Below are positions 26,512 to 35,086 of a DNA stretch of 64,000 nucleotides, piece after piece. Each line of letters starts with the position of its first letter. Positions within the stretch are counted from its first letter, which is position 1. This stretch comes from CAYMZZ01 sp046297935 (GTDB taxonomy: Bacteria; Bacteroidota; Bacteroidia; Chitinophagales; Chitinophagaceae), in assembly GCA_046297935.1 (NCBI GenBank), contig JBKBHA010000006.1, positions 124,001-188,000 of the forward strand, given 5' to 3'. Below the pieces are notes generated by a model, which saw nothing but the letters and a program-made list of their open reading frames with translations, had not been told where the DNA came from and made no database searches. The translations under genes were made by a program, and so were the position numbers.

Positions 26512-26540
26512 AAAATGCAGGCTGCGTGAGCCTGCATTTT
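26512..26540. terminator. Bidirectional intrinsic terminator
   Basis: AAAATGCAGGCT (26512-26523) pairs with AGCCTGCATTTT (26529-26540) around a five-base loop. Flanking A- and T-runs let it serve both the rightward DUF2784 gene and the leftward gene at 26572. Confidence 0.85.
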
Positions 26541-26571
26541 ATTCGAATAACGAGTTCCTATTAATTTACTT

Positions 26572-27639
26572 TTATTGGTATTGAATATATACTGGTTGCG
26601 GTTTTAAAGCCAGCACCTCCTGCGGCGTTAGCAAGCGCCCATTTCCCCGCAGATCATTTTTATAGAACAGTTTGAAGCCGGTAAATTCAACGGGCTCTCG
26701 GTAGATGAATTGTTTATAGGTGCTGTACTTTAACGCAGGTCCACCCCAACCGTCCATATCCATCACGATCTGCACTTCGGGACGGGTCTTAATATTACGG
26801 TAATTGGTAACCATGTTGCGGGTAAAGCGATGCACTACCAATACTTTTGGTGGCAGGTTATGCTCCTTCACCAGCCTGGCCAGATAGTCTGTTACGAAGT
26901 TGATATCAGTTGCGTCAAAAGTACCCACTACTTTGCCGGGCGCCTGTCCACCTTTCATCGAAAACTCCGGATCAATACCCAGGTGCACGTTGGGCATTTT
27001 CAGGTATTCTAACAATTCAGGCACTTCTTCCTGCAGGCTGCTATGTCCTACCTGAATATCTACAAACACAAGTGCATTTATTTCCCTTGCCATGCTCAAC
27101 ACCGAGTCTATTTGATGGAACGGCATCCGAAGCCGGTACTTATTGCCCTTCCCGGGGCTCTGCTGAGCCGTAACGGCTATGTAATGTAGGGCAGGTACCA
27201 CTTCAATTGCAGAATCGGCGGCCTGCCATGCGGCCACCTCCTGCTGAAGTTTAGTCAACATTTCTTTACGGGGTAGTTCACCCAGGATACCCATTTGCTT
27301 CGAATACAGATTTCCGTAAAATGCCAGTATTCGCTTATGAGGCAACAAAGCTCCTTCAAGCGGATAGTCTGTCTTAACCGGCCACAAACCGGAAGTGTCG
27401 CCATTGGTTATATGTGCCAGTTTACGATCAAATTCCTCTTTCCAGGCATATGGCGGAGCAGGTGGCACACTGTCGGCCGCCGCTACTAGCTCAGCGGGTG
27501 CGGAGGCTTTAGGTCCGGAGGAAGGTCTAAAAAAGAAAAAACCTGCCACAGCCGCAGCGGCCAGCAGGAAGGCAAAAATCACATTACGTGTACGCAAGAG
27601 GGCAAATTTGTTGGTTGAACCAATGGATGCAGTATTCAT
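26572..27639 (-). CDS. Membrane-anchored protein of a conserved uncharacterised family
   Basis: 355 residues. An N-terminal membrane helix (about 20-38, VIFAFLLAAAAVAGFFFF) precedes an Ala/Pro-rich linker and a globular domain with the order RILAFYGNLYSKQMGILGELP, PALHYIAVTAQQSPGKGNKY, VFVDIQVGHSSLQEEV, HLGIDPEFSM, KVLVVHRFTRNM and IVMDMDGWGG. This resembles a TIM-barrel-like family met in Actinobacteria and Firmicutes lipoproteins. Conserved acidic residues at strand ends hint at a hydrolase, but no function is known. Confidence 0.7.
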   Translation of the reverse strand: MNTASIGSTNKFALLRTRNVIFAFLLAAAAVAGFFFFRPSSGPKASAPAELVAAADSVPPAPPYAWKEEFDRKLAHITNGDTSGLWPVKTDYPLEGALLPHKRILAFYGNLYSKQMGILGELPRKEMLTKLQQEVAAWQAADSAIEVVPALHYIAVTAQQSPGKGNKYRLRMPFHQIDSVLSMAREINALVFVDIQVGHSSLQEEVPELLEYLKMPNVHLGIDPEFSMKGGQAPGKVVGTFDATDINFVTDYLARLVKEHNLPPKVLVVHRFTRNMVTNYRNIKTRPEVQIVMDMDGWGGPALKYSTYKQFIYREPVEFTGFKLFYKNDLRGNGRLLTPQEVLALKPQPVYIQYQ

Positions 27640-28130
27640 AGGAAAATATTGGATGAAACAGACAAAGAATATACAACGTAAAACTAACAGAAAAAATTAT
27701 TGCCAGGCCAAACCGGAACCAAAATTCCAGCGGCAGAATTACTCATTCTTTCCGTAAAATTCCGCGATAGTAAGCATACAGCCTCAGGGCAACCCTGTTT
27801 CCACAGAAATAACCTGGGGCAGAACAGGACTGGCTACCTGTTGCACTTCGAACAACTGAAGGAACAAAATCGTTTCGCGAAAAACCCAGGTCACGCAGGC
27901 GAGGAATGTCAGCAATAAAAATACCCGCCCTAGTACTACCAAGGGATGCCGGCTGGCCGCAATTGGAATCAGGTAATTCATACAATGGATTTTTTGATAA
28001 AATCAGGCAAAGCCCGTCTTTCTCAAACAGCATGGAAAATAATGCCAAATGGCGCAGACCGCCTCTGGTCCGGCAATAAAAACAGGCAAAAAAGGAGTCT
28101 TACGAAGTAGGCTGCCTACCTGGAGGGGAT
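27640..28130. other. Gap of 491 bases with one possible small gene
   Basis: The only candidate is the 65-residue frame listed next. A 101-residue frame on the same strand lacks a plausible start context and has out-of-frame-like composition. No repeat, hairpin or RNA gene is seen. Confidence 0.4.
27784..27981 (-). CDS. Possible small membrane protein
   Basis: 65 residues with one convincing membrane helix (about 17-32, LGRVFLLLTFLACVTW) and a short tail. No ribosome-binding site is visible, which is common in Bacteroidota. No family is recognised; it may be spurious. Confidence 0.3.
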   Translation of the reverse strand: MNYLIPIAASRHPLVVLGRVFLLLTFLACVTWVFRETILFLQLFEVQQVASPVLPQVISVETGLP

Positions 28131-28541
28131 TTATACTTTGCCGGGGTCCGAATTTCCCAGCATCCGGTATTCCATCAGGGCAGCAATGCCCTGCGCCCGC
28201 TTTATGGCTAAAGAGGCCCTTGGGCCGGTAAACATTCTCGAGACTGTTGTTTCAAACAACAACATCCATCTTTCGAAATATTCCTTTCTAAAAGCAACTT
28301 TCTGATGTAACTGATAGTGTACGTCCATAGCATTGCGACGGTACACGGGCTGGTCAAGTAGTATAGATTCCCAGAAATCAACAATTAAAGGTATATGGTG
28401 CTCCCAATCGGTTTTGGCCACATCATTAAAAATAAAACTGATCAGCTCGTCTTCTTTTACCTGAGCGTAAAATGCCCGCATCAGCGACTCAATGTCGGCT
28501 CTGCTCTCTATGTCTGCTACTGCTGCATTCTCCATTATCAA
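28131..28541 (-). CDS. Group III truncated haemoglobin
   Basis: 136 residues. The 2-over-2 globin layout is visible: IFNDVAKTDWEHHIPLIVDFWESIL (helices B-E), then HYQLHQKVAFRKEYFERWMLLFETTV, the segment carrying the probable proximal His and the following Trp-x-x-x-Phe pattern, and a final helix AIKRAQGIAALMEYRM. Group III members bind oxygen and NO with high affinity and serve in redox or nitrosative stress. Upstream in transcription is a DUF5995 gene, 23 bases away. Confidence 0.88.
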   Translation of the reverse strand: MIMENAAVADIESRADIESLMRAFYAQVKEDELISFIFNDVAKTDWEHHIPLIVDFWESILLDQPVYRRNAMDVHYQLHQKVAFRKEYFERWMLLFETTVSRMFTGPRASLAIKRAQGIAALMEYRMLGNSDPGKV

Positions 28542-28564
28542 TGATTATTCTACGAATATGCAAG

Positions 28565-29263
28565 TTACAGCAAATTCAGGATCACCTTATTGAGCCATGC
28601 CATGCGGAGTTGAAGCAAACGATAACCCAATTTGAAAAGGAGAGGTTGAGAATAATACTGTAAAGCCAACATAATCTGTCGCTTCCTCCACTGCCTGAGC
28701 ATCCTGAAACCGTACCAGCGCGTTGCGCCAAAGCTAACGCGATCGAGCCAGCGCAAGCCAGGGCTGTACTGCAATGCTGCCTCGTACACGCGGTCAAATA
28801 TTGGTCGTAAACCCTCGCTATATTGAAGAAAGCTGCGCACCTGATTTCGGATTTCGCATTCGCTAAAGTCGGCCACGATCGACCGCCAGATATCGCCGTT
28901 TATATGCGCATTTGCTCCTAACAGAAAATATTGAATGGGGGAAAGATGCCGATGCTCAAAATATGGCCTCCAGTGTGGCTCATTCCTTCCTTCCGACTCC
29001 ACCGCATTAAAAAAGAATTCAGCAAAACGCAATTCGAGTTGACAGATAAAATGCCGGGTCGATGGTTGTTCACCCTGGTAAAAATGGATGGCCGATTGCG
29101 TAGTTTGATAATACAACCCTGCAAAATGGCCAACGGGCTTTGCACTACCAGACAGTTGGGCAAGGCGCAACAATAGCCGTTGCTCAGCATCACTGGCAAT
29201 GACATTCTGTTCGCTAATCGGGGCGCGGGACTCTAAAAAAAACGAAAGGGGTATGGCGGCCAT
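28565..29263 (-). CDS. DUF5995 family protein
   Basis: 232 residues, soluble, mostly helical. Family marks are FAGLYYQTTQSAIHF, a WRPYFEHR segment, and the strongly conserved GANAHINGDIW around residues 115-125. The paired His and Asp residues there could bind metal, but no reaction is known. Probably cotranscribed with the truncated haemoglobin gene downstream. Confidence 0.8.
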   Translation of the reverse strand: MAAIPLSFFLESRAPISEQNVIASDAEQRLLLRLAQLSGSAKPVGHFAGLYYQTTQSAIHFYQGEQPSTRHFICQLELRFAEFFFNAVESEGRNEPHWRPYFEHRHLSPIQYFLLGANAHINGDIWRSIVADFSECEIRNQVRSFLQYSEGLRPIFDRVYEAALQYSPGLRWLDRVSFGATRWYGFRMLRQWRKRQIMLALQYYSQPLLFKLGYRLLQLRMAWLNKVILNLL

Positions 29264-29350
29264 TTAACTAGACTCCTTACATTGAAAGTAAGTAAATCAG
29301 TCTGCCTTGCCATACCCACCAGCACGGGTTTTAATCAGCCCAGCTATTGC

Positions 29351-31957
29351 CTATACTTTTTCACGAGCATCATTCCGGAACACAACAGTGTTATCGAATA
29401 CATCAACCAGTACCGGACGGCTCTTATCGAGGTCTCCTGCCAGTATGCGTTTACTCAACTGGTTTACAATCTCTTTTTGAATCAGCCTCTTCAATGGTCT
29501 TGCACCAAACTGAGGATCGAAACCCTGGTCGGCCAGGAACTCAAGGGCATAGTCGCTGAAATCTATTTGAATGCCCGACTGTGCCACCATTTGTTTCAAC
29601 TGTTCCAACTGAATTTTCACAATGCCTCTTATCTGATTCCTCAGCAGCGGCTGGAACATGATGATTTCGTCGACCCGATTCAGAAACTCGGGTCGAATGG
29701 TTTGACGTAGCAGGTTCATGACTTCTACCCTCGCCTTGTCGGTGGCAGCCTCCAATCCGTCTTCAGCCACATTGTCAAACGCATCCATGATCAGGTGCGA
29801 TCCGATATTACTGGTCATAATAATGATCGTGTTCTTAAAATTCACCACCCGTCCTTTGTTGTCTGTCAACCGACCATCGTCCAGTACTTGTAACAACACG
29901 TTCCAAACGTCGGGATGAGCCTTTTCAATTTCGTCGAGCAAGACTACACTGTACGGCTTGCGACGAACTGATTCAGTCAGTTGTCCACCTTCTTCATAAC
30001 CCACATATCCCGGAGGTGCACCTACCAGCCTGCTCACCGTATGCTTTTCCTGATACTCACTCATATCAATCCGGGTCATCAGGCTCTCGTCGTCAAACAG
30101 GTATTCGGCCAGTGCTTTGGCCAGTTCTGTTTTACCCACTCCTGTAGTACCCAGAAAAATGAAAGAGCCAATTGGCTTGCGAGGATCCTGAAGACCAGCG
30201 CGACTGCGACGAATGGCGTCGGAAACAGCAACAATGGCTTCGTCCTGTCCTACTACCCGTTCATGTAAATGTTCTTCCAGATGCAACAGTTTTTCGCGTT
30301 CGCTTTGCAACATCCTTGTAATCGGAATTCCTGTAGCCTTTGCCACACTTTCGGCGATATCTTCAGCGTCTACCTCTTCTTTGAGCAGGCGCTTTTCGGA
30401 GCTTTGGGCCAACTGCTGAGTAAGCTGATCCACCTGCTTTTCCTGTTCCTGAATTTTCCCGTAACGGATTTCGGCTACCTTGCCATAATCACCTTCGCGC
30501 TCGGCACGCTCAGCCAGCGACTTCAGGTTCTCAATTTCTGCTTTAGCCGTTTGAATCCGTTCTACCAGATCCTTTTCTTCTTTCCATTTGGCCTTGAGGG
30601 TATCCCTTTGTACAGCCAGGTTGGCCAATTCGGTATTCAGTAATTTCAACTTCGCTTCATCATTTTCCCGTTTGATGGCTTCCCGCTCTATTTCGAGCTG
30701 CCTGATCTGACGTTCCAAAGTATCGAGTTCTTCCGGCATGGAGTTCATTTCCAATCGGAGTTTAGCTGCACTTTCGTCAATCAGGTCAATGGCCTTATCG
30801 GGCAGGAAACGATCGGTTATATAGCGATTCGAAAGTTCCACCGCAGCAATAATCGCTTCGTCTTTAATTCGCACATGGTGGTGGGTTTCATATCGGTCTT
30901 TCAACCCACGCAAGATCGAAATAGCATCTTCCACACTCGGCTCGTCTATCAACACTTTCTGAAAGCGGCGTTCCAGTGCTTTATCCTTTTCAAAATATTT
31001 TTGGTATTCGTTCAGGGTGGTGGCACCTACCGCACGAAGTTCACCTCGCGCCAACGCCGGTTTTAAAATATTGGCCGCATCCATGGCGCCTTCTCCTCCG
31101 CCTGCACCTACAAGTGTATGAATTTCGTCGATAAACAAAATGATCTCGCCGTCGCTCAAGCCTACTTCCTTCACTACTGCCTTCAGCCTTTCTTCAAACT
31201 CTCCCTTGTATTTTGCGCCTGCTATCAACAAGCCCATATCAAGTGCATAAATCACCTTGCTCTTCAAATTTTCAGGCACATCACCATTTACTATCCGATG
31301 AGCAATGCCTTCCGCAATGGCCGTTTTACCCACACCGGGCTCACCAACCAGTATCGGATTGTTCTTGGTTCTCCGCGAAAGAATATGCAAGGTGCGGCGT
31401 ATCTCCTCATCCCGTCCAATCACCGGGTCCAGCTTACCCTGCCTTGCCAGCTCGTTCAGATTCTTTGCGTATTTGTTAAGCGCATTATACTCCTGGCTTT
31501 GGGTCTGGGAGCTAACAGTTTCCCCTTTCCGCAAATCACGCACCGATGCTATCAGCCCTTTTTCGGTAAGGCCTGCATTCTTCAATAATTTGGCGGTACC
31601 ATCATTGCCTTGTACCAGCGCCAATAGTAAATGTTCGGGTGTTATAAATTCGTCATTGAATGTTTTCAACGCTGCACCTGCCCGAAGCACCACATTATTC
31701 GCTTCCCGGCTTATTTGTTGTGCCGGATCTCCCGTGCTGGTCGGCAACTTGCTCAACAATTCATCCAGCTTGTTTTCAAGCAGGTTCAGGGTAACGTTGT
31801 TCTTCTTCAGCAAATATTCAACGGGCGAATCCTCCTGCTCCAGCAAAGCCTTAAGGATATGCTCCGTCTCAATATTCGTATGTTTTGCATTAAAAGCAAT
31901 CTGCTGAGCCTGCTGAAAAGCCTCCGCAGCTTTTATGGTAAAATTTCCGAGGTTCAT
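29351..31957 (-). CDS. clpB: ATP-dependent disaggregase ClpB
   Basis: 868 residues, the normal ClpB length. Order: N-terminal Clp repeat domain (1-145), first AAA+ module with Walker [14 protein letters not shown] near residue 205 and Walker [14 protein letters not shown], middle coiled coil (about 410-530, [22 protein letters not shown], which docks DnaK), second AAA+ module with [13 protein letters not shown] near 608 and [14 protein letters not shown], then the C-terminal oligomerisation domain. It rescues aggregated proteins with DnaK after heat shock. The leader carries an inverted repeat (31982-32018). Confidence 0.97.
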   Translation of the reverse strand: MNLGNFTIKAAEAFQQAQQIAFNAKHTNIETEHILKALLEQEDSPVEYLLKKNNVTLNLLENKLDELLSKLPTSTGDPAQQISREANNVVLRAGAALKTFNDEFITPEHLLLALVQGNDGTAKLLKNAGLTEKGLIASVRDLRKGETVSSQTQSQEYNALNKYAKNLNELARQGKLDPVIGRDEEIRRTLHILSRRTKNNPILVGEPGVGKTAIAEGIAHRIVNGDVPENLKSKVIYALDMGLLIAGAKYKGEFEERLKAVVKEVGLSDGEIILFIDEIHTLVGAGGGEGAMDAANILKPALARGELRAVGATTLNEYQKYFEKDKALERRFQKVLIDEPSVEDAISILRGLKDRYETHHHVRIKDEAIIAAVELSNRYITDRFLPDKAIDLIDESAAKLRLEMNSMPEELDTLERQIRQLEIEREAIKRENDEAKLKLLNTELANLAVQRDTLKAKWKEEKDLVERIQTAKAEIENLKSLAERAEREGDYGKVAEIRYGKIQEQEKQVDQLTQQLAQSSEKRLLKEEVDAEDIAESVAKATGIPITRMLQSEREKLLHLEEHLHERVVGQDEAIVAVSDAIRRSRAGLQDPRKPIGSFIFLGTTGVGKTELAKALAEYLFDDESLMTRIDMSEYQEKHTVSRLVGAPPGYVGYEEGGQLTESVRRKPYSVVLLDEIEKAHPDVWNVLLQVLDDGRLTDNKGRVVNFKNTIIIMTSNIGSHLIMDAFDNVAEDGLEAATDKARVEVMNLLRQTIRPEFLNRVDEIIMFQPLLRNQIRGIVKIQLEQLKQMVAQSGIQIDFSDYALEFLADQGFDPQFGARPLKRLIQKEIVNQLSKRILAGDLDKSRPVLVDVFDNTVVFRNDAREKV

Positions 31958-31981
31958 AATAAATTGATTTATTTTTATCGA

Positions 31982-32018
31982 CGGTCAATCCCACCACCCT
32001 CCGGCACAGGATTGACCG
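31982..32018. promoter_or_regulatory. Inverted repeat in the clpB leader
   Basis: CGGTCAATCC (31982-31991) and GGATTGACCG (32009-32018) are perfect 10-base inverted arms separated by 17 bases, in the 112-base gap between clpB and the divergent serine-hydrolase-like gene. It is not CIRCE, whose arms differ. It could be an operator for either gene or a hairpin in the clpB leader. Confidence 0.5.
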
Positions 32019-32069
32019 ACAATCGTAGCATATGCACAAAACCCAATCCAAGCCATCAAATCCGAAACA

Positions 32070-33110
32070 ATGTCAGTTGTGCCACATAAATCCTGCCTGA
32101 AATTCAGTTTCATCATCATTTTCCTGCAATTCTTTCAGCCCCTTTCCGCCCGCCAGGACTGGACGGACGTGGACCAGTTTATTGCTGCCAATCAGAAAGC
32201 GCTGGGAAAGGAGTTTCTGGTAATGGCCTGGAAAAAAGACGACACCCTCGCTTATAAAAAGGAGGTAGGCATGTTTAACAGCAAGTCGCAACAGGGGCCT
32301 TTATCGCAGGTCAGCCATTGGCTCACTACGGCGCTGGCCATGGTGATGGTAGATGAAGGAAAAATATCGCTGGACGACAAGATCAGCACTTATCTTCCTG
32401 AATTCGGCCGGTATGGCAAAAATTATATTACCATCCGTACCTGCCTTTCGCACACCACCGGCATAAGGGAAACGCAGAAATTTGCCAGCAAAATATTCCA
32501 GAAACTTCCTTCAAAATCGCTGGAAGAAGAAGTTGATCGTTATGCTTCGCGCGACATCCGGGCCAATCCAACCGTTGACTTTTGGTATGGCAACACCGGT
32601 ATCCAGATAGTGGGTCGAGTACTCGAAATAGTAGGTAAAAAACGATTTGATGTTTTGATCAAACAAAAGCTGTTTACACCGCTTACTATGCGAAGAACCA
32701 GCTTCACCAGTCTTGATGGGGGCCCCTTGAATCCGGCCGCTGGTGCCGTGGGTACAGGCGACGATATCATGAAATTCCTGGTGATGCTGATGAACAAAGG
32801 ACGTTTCGGAGATAAACAGATCCTGTCGGAAGAATCGGTTGCAGAAATGTTCAGGATTCATGCCCGCCAGAATATCATGAAATTCATTCCGGAGCCATTT
32901 GCCGATAACGATTATTGCTTTGGGGCCTTTGCTCTTACTGAAAAAGACGGCGAAGCCACATCATTGGCCTGCCCAGGATGGGCCGGAAGCTATGCAGCCA
33001 TCAATCTCGAAAAGGGATATGCTTTCCTGGTATTGCCCAAGGAACCTGTGGACGAAGAAAATACCCGGCTTTACCAGCAGATGTACGACCTCATCGGCAA
33101 TCATTTCTGA
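32070..33110 (+). CDS. Class C beta-lactamase-fold protein, probably catalytically inactive
   Basis: 346 residues with a signal peptide. The fold is that of class C beta-lactamase-related serine hydrolases: LTTALAMVMVDEGKISLDDKISTYLPEF and ITIRTCLSHTTGI follow the family pattern, and YGN stands at the second catalytic position. However the Ser-x-x-Lys nucleophile motif reads Gln-Val-Ser-His at the same site, and the C-terminal His-x-Gly motif reads C-P-G-W-A-G. Both the nucleophile and the general base are therefore missing, so it should act as a binding protein. Expressed divergently from clpB. Confidence 0.8.
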   Translation: MSVVPHKSCLKFSFIIIFLQFFQPLSARQDWTDVDQFIAANQKALGKEFLVMAWKKDDTLAYKKEVGMFNSKSQQGPLSQVSHWLTTALAMVMVDEGKISLDDKISTYLPEFGRYGKNYITIRTCLSHTTGIRETQKFASKIFQKLPSKSLEEEVDRYASRDIRANPTVDFWYGNTGIQIVGRVLEIVGKKRFDVLIKQKLFTPLTMRRTSFTSLDGGPLNPAAGAVGTGDDIMKFLVMLMNKGRFGDKQILSEESVAEMFRIHARQNIMKFIPEPFADNDYCFGAFALTEKDGEATSLACPGWAGSYAAINLEKGYAFLVLPKEPVDEENTRLYQQMYDLIGNHF

Positions 33111-33121
33111 AGAAATTGTAT

Positions 33122-35077
33122 TTAAAAGGCTTTTTTGGCTGGCGCTTCCTGCGTTTCAGATTTTACGAGTACCAGTCTGCTCCGATCTGCTTTATAAACT
33201 GCCTCCTGGAATGATACCAGGTCCTTATATTTTTCAGGAGGATAAACACCGTCGTGCTGCTCGATCCTGCGATAGTAAAGCAACCGGCCAGCTTCGACTT
33301 TTGTTTCGCTGTAATAAATACCAAAATCACTCTCCAGCCGCGTTGGCTTTGGCATCGACTCGGCCTTAAAACCGGCGGGAAGCTCCAATTGAATAGTATC
33401 AATGTCTACGTAAGACGTCAACATTACGACAGGCTGCTTACGCACGCTGTCCATATTGAGTTTGCGCCCATCGCGCGACATGATATTGGGCAATAGAAAC
33501 AGACGTTTGCCGCTCATGGTAGCATAATTTCGCACATTTATCTTCAGTTGCTCCGACACCGCAGGAATGCGACCCTTGGCTAGTTTATAGTCAAAATTTA
33601 CCACTTCGTAGGTTGGAAAATCCAAGACTTCCTGAAGCCTCTCCTTTACTTTTTCACCCGACAGATAGTGTATAAAACCAAGGAACCGTTCATGTTGTGT
33701 TCCGGTATACCTGGTCGCGGCTTCCAGCTCCAGTTCACCCGCATCGGTCAGACGGGCTTTGATATGTCTTTCCTGACGGTTGTCGGCAGCTTTGTAAGCA
33801 GTGGTTCTTGCAAGTCGGCTTCCTGTTTCGTCTACCAGCAAAGCATGACGATTGCCGGTAAAGCTGCCCAGATAACCAAAGGATTCGGTTTGACTGGTGC
33901 ATTCCAGCCACATGGTATCTTTCGCAATTGGCACGCACAGAATAACGTGGTTAAACTGCGAAGAAGGGAAATCGGTAACAATATCTTCGCGGTAGTCGCC
34001 TGACGCAATGGCCGCATAATAGCTTTTGATGCCCGCTTCCTTCAAAAGTGAAAACATATAATTGGTCAACGCCTTGCAATCGCCGTATTTTTTTTCTGCC
34101 ACATATTTTGCATCAAAAGGTTGCCAGCCTCCAATACCCAGTTGTATGCTGATGTATCGTGTATTAGCCTGCATATATTCATACAGGCGTTGAACTTTTT
34201 CATAAGGATCTTTTGTGCTGCCGGCCAGCTCCTTTACTTTGGCTTTTACCGGCTCGGGCAAAATATCCCGGTCTTTTTTCAATCCGGCAAAAAATGCACC
34301 CAGATCGGCCCAACTGGACATATTTCCTTTGTAGCTCTGCATTTCAAATGCACTGGGCCCTACCAACAGCAGAGGTGCGATATTTCTCAGACCCGGCGAA
34401 TACGGTTCGCGTACAATGGCTGGCAGATTCTTTACATTCCATCTGTAAATTTTGCGGCCTTTGTCAGTTTTGATCTCGGGCTGCTGAGCCAATTGCAGAG
34501 CTTTGTAGCGAAACTGATAATCTTCCGGACAAGAAAAAGTATAGCTGCTCTGTTGCACGGAATAATATTCCCGCCACTGAGGAAACCACTCAGGATAAAA
34601 AAGTGTGCCGTTATACCGCAGCTCTACTTCATATTCTACCGTGTACGGGTATTGCTTGTAATAAAAATTGTGGACCTTGAACCTGCTTTCGTCCACCAGG
34701 CTCGCATCGTCCATACCCGTCTGATCCTGTATATCTTTCCGCTTTACTTTTTTGATCGCCTCACCATTTGCATCGTAAAGCGTTCCGGTTATTTCGCGTA
34801 TTTCGAAAAAGCGGTTGTAATGCTGGGTAAACTCAGCATAGCGGGCGGCCGATTCATTCAGGATCGTAATGGCATACTTGCGTTTGAATATGGCCTCTCC
34901 GGCACTCTTTAGTTCAAACTCCCGTTCGTCCACCCGGCAAACCGAGTTGGCATTCTTTACAAGGTCTTTGGGAATAAAAAAAACGGAATAGCCGATATTG
35001 TCAGCCTTAGCATGCATTGATGTCAAAAGCAACAAGGCACTTATGCATACGCCTGAAAAAAGCTGTTGAATTTTCAT
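33122..35077 (-). CDS. DUF3857 transglutaminase-like protein (catalytic residues present)
   Basis: 651 residues with a signal peptide (cleavage near M-H-A-K-A). N-terminal DUF3857 beta domain (about 50-260) then a transglutaminase-like core. The catalytic Cys is in KKYGDCKALTNYMFSLL (about residue 330), the His in SQFNHVILCV, and the acidic third residue in WLECTS (usually Asp). The C-terminal segment is DUF3858-like. Such secreted proteins are found in pairs in Bacteroidota, with peptide cleavage or cross-linking suggested. It is 10 bases downstream of its paralogue and shares the operon. Confidence 0.85.
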   Translation of the reverse strand: MKIQQLFSGVCISALLLLTSMHAKADNIGYSVFFIPKDLVKNANSVCRVDEREFELKSAGEAIFKRKYAITILNESAARYAEFTQHYNRFFEIREITGTLYDANGEAIKKVKRKDIQDQTGMDDASLVDESRFKVHNFYYKQYPYTVEYEVELRYNGTLFYPEWFPQWREYYSVQQSSYTFSCPEDYQFRYKALQLAQQPEIKTDKGRKIYRWNVKNLPAIVREPYSPGLRNIAPLLLVGPSAFEMQSYKGNMSSWADLGAFFAGLKKDRDILPEPVKAKVKELAGSTKDPYEKVQRLYEYMQANTRYISIQLGIGGWQPFDAKYVAEKKYGDCKALTNYMFSLLKEAGIKSYYAAIASGDYREDIVTDFPSSQFNHVILCVPIAKDTMWLECTSQTESFGYLGSFTGNRHALLVDETGSRLARTTAYKAADNRQERHIKARLTDAGELELEAATRYTGTQHERFLGFIHYLSGEKVKERLQEVLDFPTYEVVNFDYKLAKGRIPAVSEQLKINVRNYATMSGKRLFLLPNIMSRDGRKLNMDSVRKQPVVMLTSYVDIDTIQLELPAGFKAESMPKPTRLESDFGIYYSETKVEAGRLLYYRRIEQHDGVYPPEKYKDLVSFQEAVYKADRSRLVLVKSETQEAPAKKAF

Positions 35078-35086
35078 ATCCGGATA

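Noticed and set aside
27743..28048. 101-residue open frame on the minus strand
   Set aside because: Composition lacks structure, it overlaps a better candidate in another frame and has no family features.
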